Shown one piece after another: positions 58,831-64,000 of a DNA stretch of 64,000 nt. The DNA is from Lutjanus erythropterus (Eukaryota; Chordata; Actinopteri; Lutjaniformes; Lutjanidae). Position 1 is the first letter of the stretch; each line of letters begins with the position of its first letter. The notes beneath the pieces were generated by a model that had not been told where the DNA came from, ran no database searches, and saw only the letters and a list, made by a program, of their open reading frames with translations. Location of the stretch: assembly GCA_020091685.1 (NCBI GenBank), contig CM034591.1, forward strand, positions 31,207,555 to 31,271,554. The letters are read 5' to 3'. A program made the translations under genes and the position numbers.

Positions 58831-60085
58831 CCCTGCTAATGCACACCCAACATTTCCTAAAGTGGCTATACCACATTAAACACAACAAGGGGAGGCTTTC
58901 ATTGTGAAGCAGGAACAGGAAACACCATATATCATTCACTCAAGTTAGTGTTCACAGTGACCATGTACAAAACAAGATATGGTAATTTTGACAAATGACA
59001 AAGCTAGAAGAATTATAACTTTACAAAGTGACTTAACAGCAACCAAAAATCAAATTTTTGCTGACCTTGAAAAGTACACTCCAGACATCACTGAGCACAG
59101 TTGTCTTTTCAACTTACTGGTAAGTTGCTCTTTCAATCAGAACGTTTTCTCCAACCTATTAATTACCCGTCTGTACTGTAGATAGAATTACTGTAGATAG
59201 ACAGTACTGGTATAATGTGGTCATATTTACTGTGCAGTAATGAGCTACTTGATTGCTCTGGATCATTTGAAAAGGAACTGACCCTGAGAGATTCACCGCA
59301 GTGACTTTTGAATGTGAAATGTCATTGTGTAAATGTAATTGACTTAACTATGTGTGGTTGCTATTGCTAGTGGTGGATATACTGATATACTAGTGCGCAT
59401 GGATATCTTTGTTTACCGTTTTCTCACTCACAGATGATTTCATAGCAACACCTGTTTGTATGGAAATAACTGAAAACTGACTCCTGAACCATATAATTTC
59501 ACAGTGATTGAAAGTTTCTGCAGTTTTATTTAGATTCTGACGCTTTCTCAACCCTTCAACTCAGGACCAGGCTGACGTATTAGATAGATCTCTGTTAGCT
59601 GACTGGGAGATATGGAGACAGGAGCACAGAAATAAGCAGGTGAAGAGGATTTGGACAGAATGAGAGAAATGAGAGAAATCAAGCTTGTGAATGGAAAGGT
59701 GAAGACCAGGAATGAGTCTTTGTATTTGATTAATTTAAACAGTTTGAAATCTTAAAAACCTGCAATCTTTGCTCATGAAAGAGTCGTGAGTTTTCCTCTC
59801 AGCTTGAAGACCTAGGCAGAAGAGCCAACGTTAGCTTGCATTCACATTGCTGCTGTGTTCAACAACAAGATACTGATTCTCTTTAAGCAGCGGGGTGCTG
59901 TTCCATTGCTGATTGCACTGTGGCCTCCTGGCAAGGGCCAAGAGAAAAACAAGAATTTCGTAAGGGGATCGCTGTAAAGGACAGACATTTTTATTCGTAG
60001 CAGTAGTAAAGGAAGTTGTAGTAACAATAGCAGTACTGTTGGTTGTGCAGGTGGGTGGAGGGATGAGGTGGAGAGTCAGGGCACA
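58831..60085. other. Unique DNA, no gene seen
   Basis: Short imperfect palindromes near 59175-59210 (ACTGTAGATAG). Nothing else recognised. Confidence 0.4.
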
Positions 60086-60090
60086 TCCTC

Positions 60091-60720
60091 AAATATCTGT
60101 ACTTTTTACTCCTTACATTGTCAGAACAGGGTTATTACTTTAGTTTTGATGCATTTGAGGAGAAATATTGATCATTTTTATTTTGCATCTTTGCACTCCG
60201 CCTTCAGACTGATTTCAGCCTAAATGGACGGAACAATAACACTTCGATGATTGACGAATCCTTGGTGCATCCATCAGTGTATATCACACACAACAGATGT
60301 AATGACAGAAATTACATAGCAAGACAAAAAAAACATGAAACAAGACCAAAAACAATGTGATGAGATGAAAAAGAGGTAACAAGACAAAACAATGAAAAAG
60401 GTGCAACAACACAAAAAACTACAAAGAAGATTTAATAAGACAAAAAAGATGTAACAAGACAAAAACAACATAAAATACATGACAAGACAAGAAAAAGACA
60501 TACGACAAGACCAAAAACACTGCAAAAGATTTAACAAGATGAAAAACAACATAAAAGACACCTACTTTTTACTTTTATATTTGAGTACATTTCAGAGCCT
60601 GTACTTTTTCACTTTTACATGAGTAAAGATGTTGAATTTGTACTTCTACTTTTACCGGTCTTTTTTTTTTTTTTCACAATTATCTGTACTTCTACTACGT
60701 ATTTCAAATAGTAGGTGACT
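60091..60720. mobile_element. hAT-like fragments around a minisatellite
   Basis: AATATCTGTACTTTTTACTCC (60092) and ACTTTTTACTTTTATATTTGAG...GAGTAAAGATGTTGAATTTG...CTTCTACTTTTACC (60565-60660) are subterminal sequence of the fish hAT MITE group also seen at 8664 and 14215. An A-rich minisatellite lies between. True termini (CAGTGGTGG) are not present. Confidence 0.45.
60300..60562 (+). repeat. Degenerate A-rich minisatellite (ACAAGACAAAAA units)
   Basis: Units of roughly 22-30 bp start with ACAAGACAAAAA or variants (for example at about 60318, 60379, 60455, 60482, 60503). The plus strand is almost free of T runs, giving strong strand asymmetry. The minus-strand frame at 60274-60561 is a translation of the repeat (Phe/Leu/Cys-rich) and not a protein gene. 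Confidence 0.75.
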
Positions 60721-62770
60721 CTTATACACATGCAAATAAAACAATAGGTTGATTTATTCTTTCTAAAACAGACACATCAGCAGTGTTTGTGTTGTTGTTT
60801 TGCTGTTTATGGTAACTGGCTGTTGACAGTATCTACCAGCTGTAATATTTCACAGCAGGACCTACAACTGTAACCAAGACATCAACACAATGCTTAAAAA
60901 CCACATCCACAGTCGAGATGCGAGGTTTTCTTCTGTCAGCAACTGAATCATAATCACCAGTGTTGCATCTCAAAACAGGGGCACTAAATGCTGCAATTAT
61001 GGGGAACATCTGTTGGCTAAACCATTTGTGGTGCAAAAGTAGAGGCTTGAGATGCTGCCAAAACTATAAAAATGTTGTCAAACACCTGCTGAAGAATTAA
61101 TTCATGTAATTTACAGGGCTTGTCTTCACTGCTGATACCATTTGATTCCATACTAGTCTATAGGATAAACTGTATATGAGCATGTGCATGTGTTAATTAG
61201 TCACCTAAAATACAGCAGCTCTTCAATCATAGCTACCTGGCATGGATGTAGGCCTCGTGCTAAGCTTTGAATTTCTCCACATTGCATGGTGTTTTAGCAA
61301 GACCGATACTCTGCAGCCTTTATGATGACTTTGGAGAGTCATATCTTTTTATTTCGGCTTTCCAAAATTAAAAACAAAACAGCTCAAGTGTCAGCAAAGG
61401 ATTTAACGGGGTGTTAATCACCTCCAACTTAAGCAAACTTAAACAATGCCTGGCTATCTACTCCTAAACCTACTCCTAACCTAAACCAGTGTTAAAATTT
61501 TATTAGCTACCTGAATTTTGGGGTGTTTTTTGGGGTTGTTTGGGAAAAAAATGACACATTTAGGATAGTACATCCACACAATGTGAAAGCTGGCCATGAA
61601 TACTACTGATCAGTGTAGGTAACATTAATGGCTCCTGCTTTTTTATTAGATTTCGAAAAATGTATAGTTCCCAGCTAGAAATGAGAACCTGACTTTTGCT
61701 TACTTCTGTCAGAAATCAAGGATCCACTGTGTCAAATATTAAAAGAATTCTCAGTGTTAAATATTTCACCAGTATCACTGTGAACTGGATTGTGTGCCAT
61801 GGAAAGCTTGATAGGCATATCAACAATGATCCAGAGGAGTAGGGCTTAGCAAATGGTCAGTTGCACATTTGTGTACAATGTGTGTGAGTGTGTTTGCCTA
61901 TATACTCTATTTAAAATGTGTTGACTGTATGTATATGTACTGTTCAACATTTATTCCTTCTTCCTGAGTGGCAAATCTCTTTTCAGTTTTTGTCAATATT
62001 ATCCTAGTTTTATAATGTCCAGTTCTCCTGCTGGCCAGGGGAGGGAGTACACAGACATGTGCGCCCTCTGTGATATGCAATGACACCAGCCGCACTTTCT
62101 TCATACTCCTATGAAAACCTTGAACAAGAAGTTGTTGAGGGTTTGCACTCTCCCCACAGTTCAACCACCCACTGTGTAGTCACCCTGACCAAGTAGTAGG
62201 AGTTGGTGGTGTAGCAAAAGGCCATCTGAACAAAAATGTGTACAGCATACTGAAAAAAAAAGACCTGTGGACACTGAAATGTGGCCAGAAAATGAGTTTC
62301 ATAGTTTATTTTGACATCAGGGGAGTACGCTAAACAAAGTCTGAAAGCATTCAAGGTCTTATGCTAATTAACCACAGCATTTGTCAGCAAAGTCAAAATC
62401 ACAAGGACTTCAGTCATACGGTGCAGATGGGTAGTCAGGTGGAGTCAGTAACTGGTCCAAACAGCCTCCAATGTAACCAACACACTGACAGACAGGTGGC
62501 TGCAGGGACAGACATAAAAGCAGAAAGACAGACAGAGCGAGCTTGGCTGTGAAATGAGCATGATGTCCTTAAATGCAAATATGTGGTGTCTGCAAGAAAT
62601 GGAAGATAAATACATTTTAACACCATGTGATTATGTAACGATTTTCATATTATTATTTTAAAACCTACTGCACCATTTCAGTGTCAGAAGAGTTATATTT
62701 CCATAAGAAACATTAAAAAGGTCTGACATTGAAATAGCGATGCTAAACTTTTTATTTCCCTGCCTTTCAT
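60721..62770. other. Unique DNA, no gene seen
   Basis: No repeat or gene recognised over 2 kb. Confidence 0.4.
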
Positions 62771-63056
62771 TTAAAGGCACACTATGCAGCATTTCCTTAA
62801 AAAGACTCATTTTAAAATAATTCCTATAAATCATCACTTATAACCCCCTAGAAGTGTGTCTTGGTGGCTATATTTGCAGAGACCCTGCTCTCTGTCTGTA
62901 TTTTCTTATTTCATCATATTTTGCTGTGCTCTGGATGTTTCTGGGTTTCGGCCTGTTTAGCAGCAGTTTGTAGCCCCCAGCCAACAACAGCATGCAGGGT
63001 TTGCAGGGTTAAAGGTTGCGACTGCTATCTGGCATTGGAAAATAAATTATTGTAGG
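62771..63056 (+). mobile_element. TTAA-ended repeat, right end missing
   Basis: Starts TTAAAGGCACACTATGCAGC. Its interior (62834-62930) aligns with 41689-41800. There is no mirror end in the window and no coding frame. Confidence 0.5.
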
Positions 63057-63660
63057 CAGGTTCCATCAATTTGAATTTATTTTGAGATTTATAGATTACA
63101 AATTTTCTTCTCAAAACCTGCTTAAGCAAGGTTTGTTGAATCAAATTTAAGCACATCATCAGAAAAGATCTCAAGAATTTCAAGTATAAATCAAAGAACA
63201 TTTTTATAAATGAGGCCCCAGGACTTTACACACGTAAACTAAACATCAGTCATACAACTCATATCTTTTCATACTTTTTTCCCAATTTTGAAATAGGTTT
63301 TAGATGGCATTTATAATGGTCTCAAAAAGTTTAACATGTTGAAACCTGCAGAAACCCTAAGTGCTGTGGAGTCCAGTTTTTGCTTTGCTGTCAGTCGTGT
63401 GATGTGATTGACAGATTTAATCTTCACCTCATTCCTGTCTACTGTTTGGAAGCTGCACCTTTCGAGTTTCTGCTCACTTCACAAAAGTGTCGGAGCAGCA
63501 GACTGGAGACTGGTCCTGTTTTTGAAGCGGCGCCTTTTCCCTCTGAGGTTCTTGTGCTGGATGCAGCTTTGTGTCACAGTCACAGTCAATACACACTGCT
63601 CTCCATCTCCATCATCACAGCTCCACGGGGACTCGTCGGTGGGAAGGAGGGGAGAGATAT
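63057..63660. other. Unique DNA, no gene seen
   Basis: Three overlapping frames of about 116-121 codons (63380-63832) lie here on both strands. None has a domain or family resemblance. Confidence 0.4.
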
Positions 63661-63675
63661 ACATTGTTTGTGCCT

Positions 63676-63872
63676 GCATGTGTGTGTGTGTTTGTACGAA
63701 CATTGCTGCCTTTGTACCAAAGACAGCTAAAAAAGAAAATGTGCTTATGTGTACAATGTTTCTGTGTGTGTGAAAGAATGCATGTTTGTCGTTATGTATG
63801 TGTGTGCCTGCATGCTCAAGCATCTTTTGCATGTGGAGGAATGTGTGTGTGTTTGTGTATGAGTGTGTGTGA
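63676..63872 (+). repeat. TG-rich low-complexity region
   Basis: Repeated short TGTGTGTG runs separated by GCATG, TTTGT and ATGAG. An imperfect, decayed dinucleotide array. Confidence 0.75.
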
Positions 63873-64000
63873 TCCTCCCCAACCCTCTGCGGTATTCTCC
63901 TCCTCTCTAACCGTCATCCCTCTGTCTGCTATCTGTCCAAGCTTAAAGCGCCAGTTGTTTTCTGAGGGGCCTCTGGGAGAAAAAGAAACAACCGGGCGAT

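Noticed and set aside
63380..63832. Three overlapping frames of 116-121 codons near the window end as a possible first exon
   Set aside because: Both strands are equally open, there is no domain and no CpG-island character. The TG-rich tract creates part of the frames.

Overview
The window looks like vertebrate, most probably teleost fish, nuclear DNA from an intergenic or intronic gene desert. It is AT-rich and CpG-poor, with no bacterial-style operons. Its interspersed repeats are of kinds I associate with ray-finned fish: hAT elements with CAGTGGTGG-type ends, TTAA-ended MITEs, a Tc1-like element, a tRNA-derived SINE, RLE-type and L2-like LINE fossils, and many (CA)n, (GATA)n/(GACA)n and (CT)n microsatellites. 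I found no convincing protein-coding exon, rRNA or tRNA gene. Every open frame longer than about 100 codons is a chance frame through repeat DNA or a decayed transposon frame. Family names come from recognising sequence, not from a database search.

Layout. 1-6.9 kb: mostly unique DNA, with a degenerate motif array (739-1001), a T-run next to a MITE (3.95-4.32 kb) and a hAT-like end (5.7-5.9 kb). 6.92-7.38 kb: solo LTR with a 4-bp target duplication. 8.6-11.8 kb: hAT and MITE remnants in unique DNA. 13.0-16.4 kb: the densest and most unusual part. It holds a higher-order minisatellite, then two direct copies of a cassette rich in CRE-like TGATGTCA sites with CCAAT and TATA boxes. A hAT element follows, broken exactly at the truncated tail of an RLE-type LINE, and then two MITEs. 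18.98-19.51 kb: a MITE with a THAP-like fossil. 19.97-20.27 and 41.05-41.35 kb: two copies of one SINE. The second has a perfect 12-bp target duplication but lacks the Pol III promoter region. 21.4-22.5, 46.6-46.9, 58.1-58.8 and 62.8-63.1 kb: TTAA-ended elements. 27.7-28.4 kb: L2-like reverse transcriptase fossil. 38.73-40.39 kb: Tc1-like transposon with a nested insertion. 43.5-43.9 kb: decayed RecQ-like helicase fragment. 44.38-44.49 kb: GATA/GACA array. 45.15-45.68 kb: LTR-like unit. 60.1-60.7 kb: A-rich minisatellite flanked by hAT-like sequence.

The window therefore records layers of transposon insertion and decay with stretches of unique DNA between them. Some unique stretches (near 6.7, 10.0, 12.4, 17.2-17.9, 23.1-23.5 and 38.5 kb) read like candidate conserved non-coding elements, but that needs alignment to other fish. 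The best candidate for something undescribed is the duplicated CRE/CCAAT/TATA cassette at 13.28-14.21 kb.
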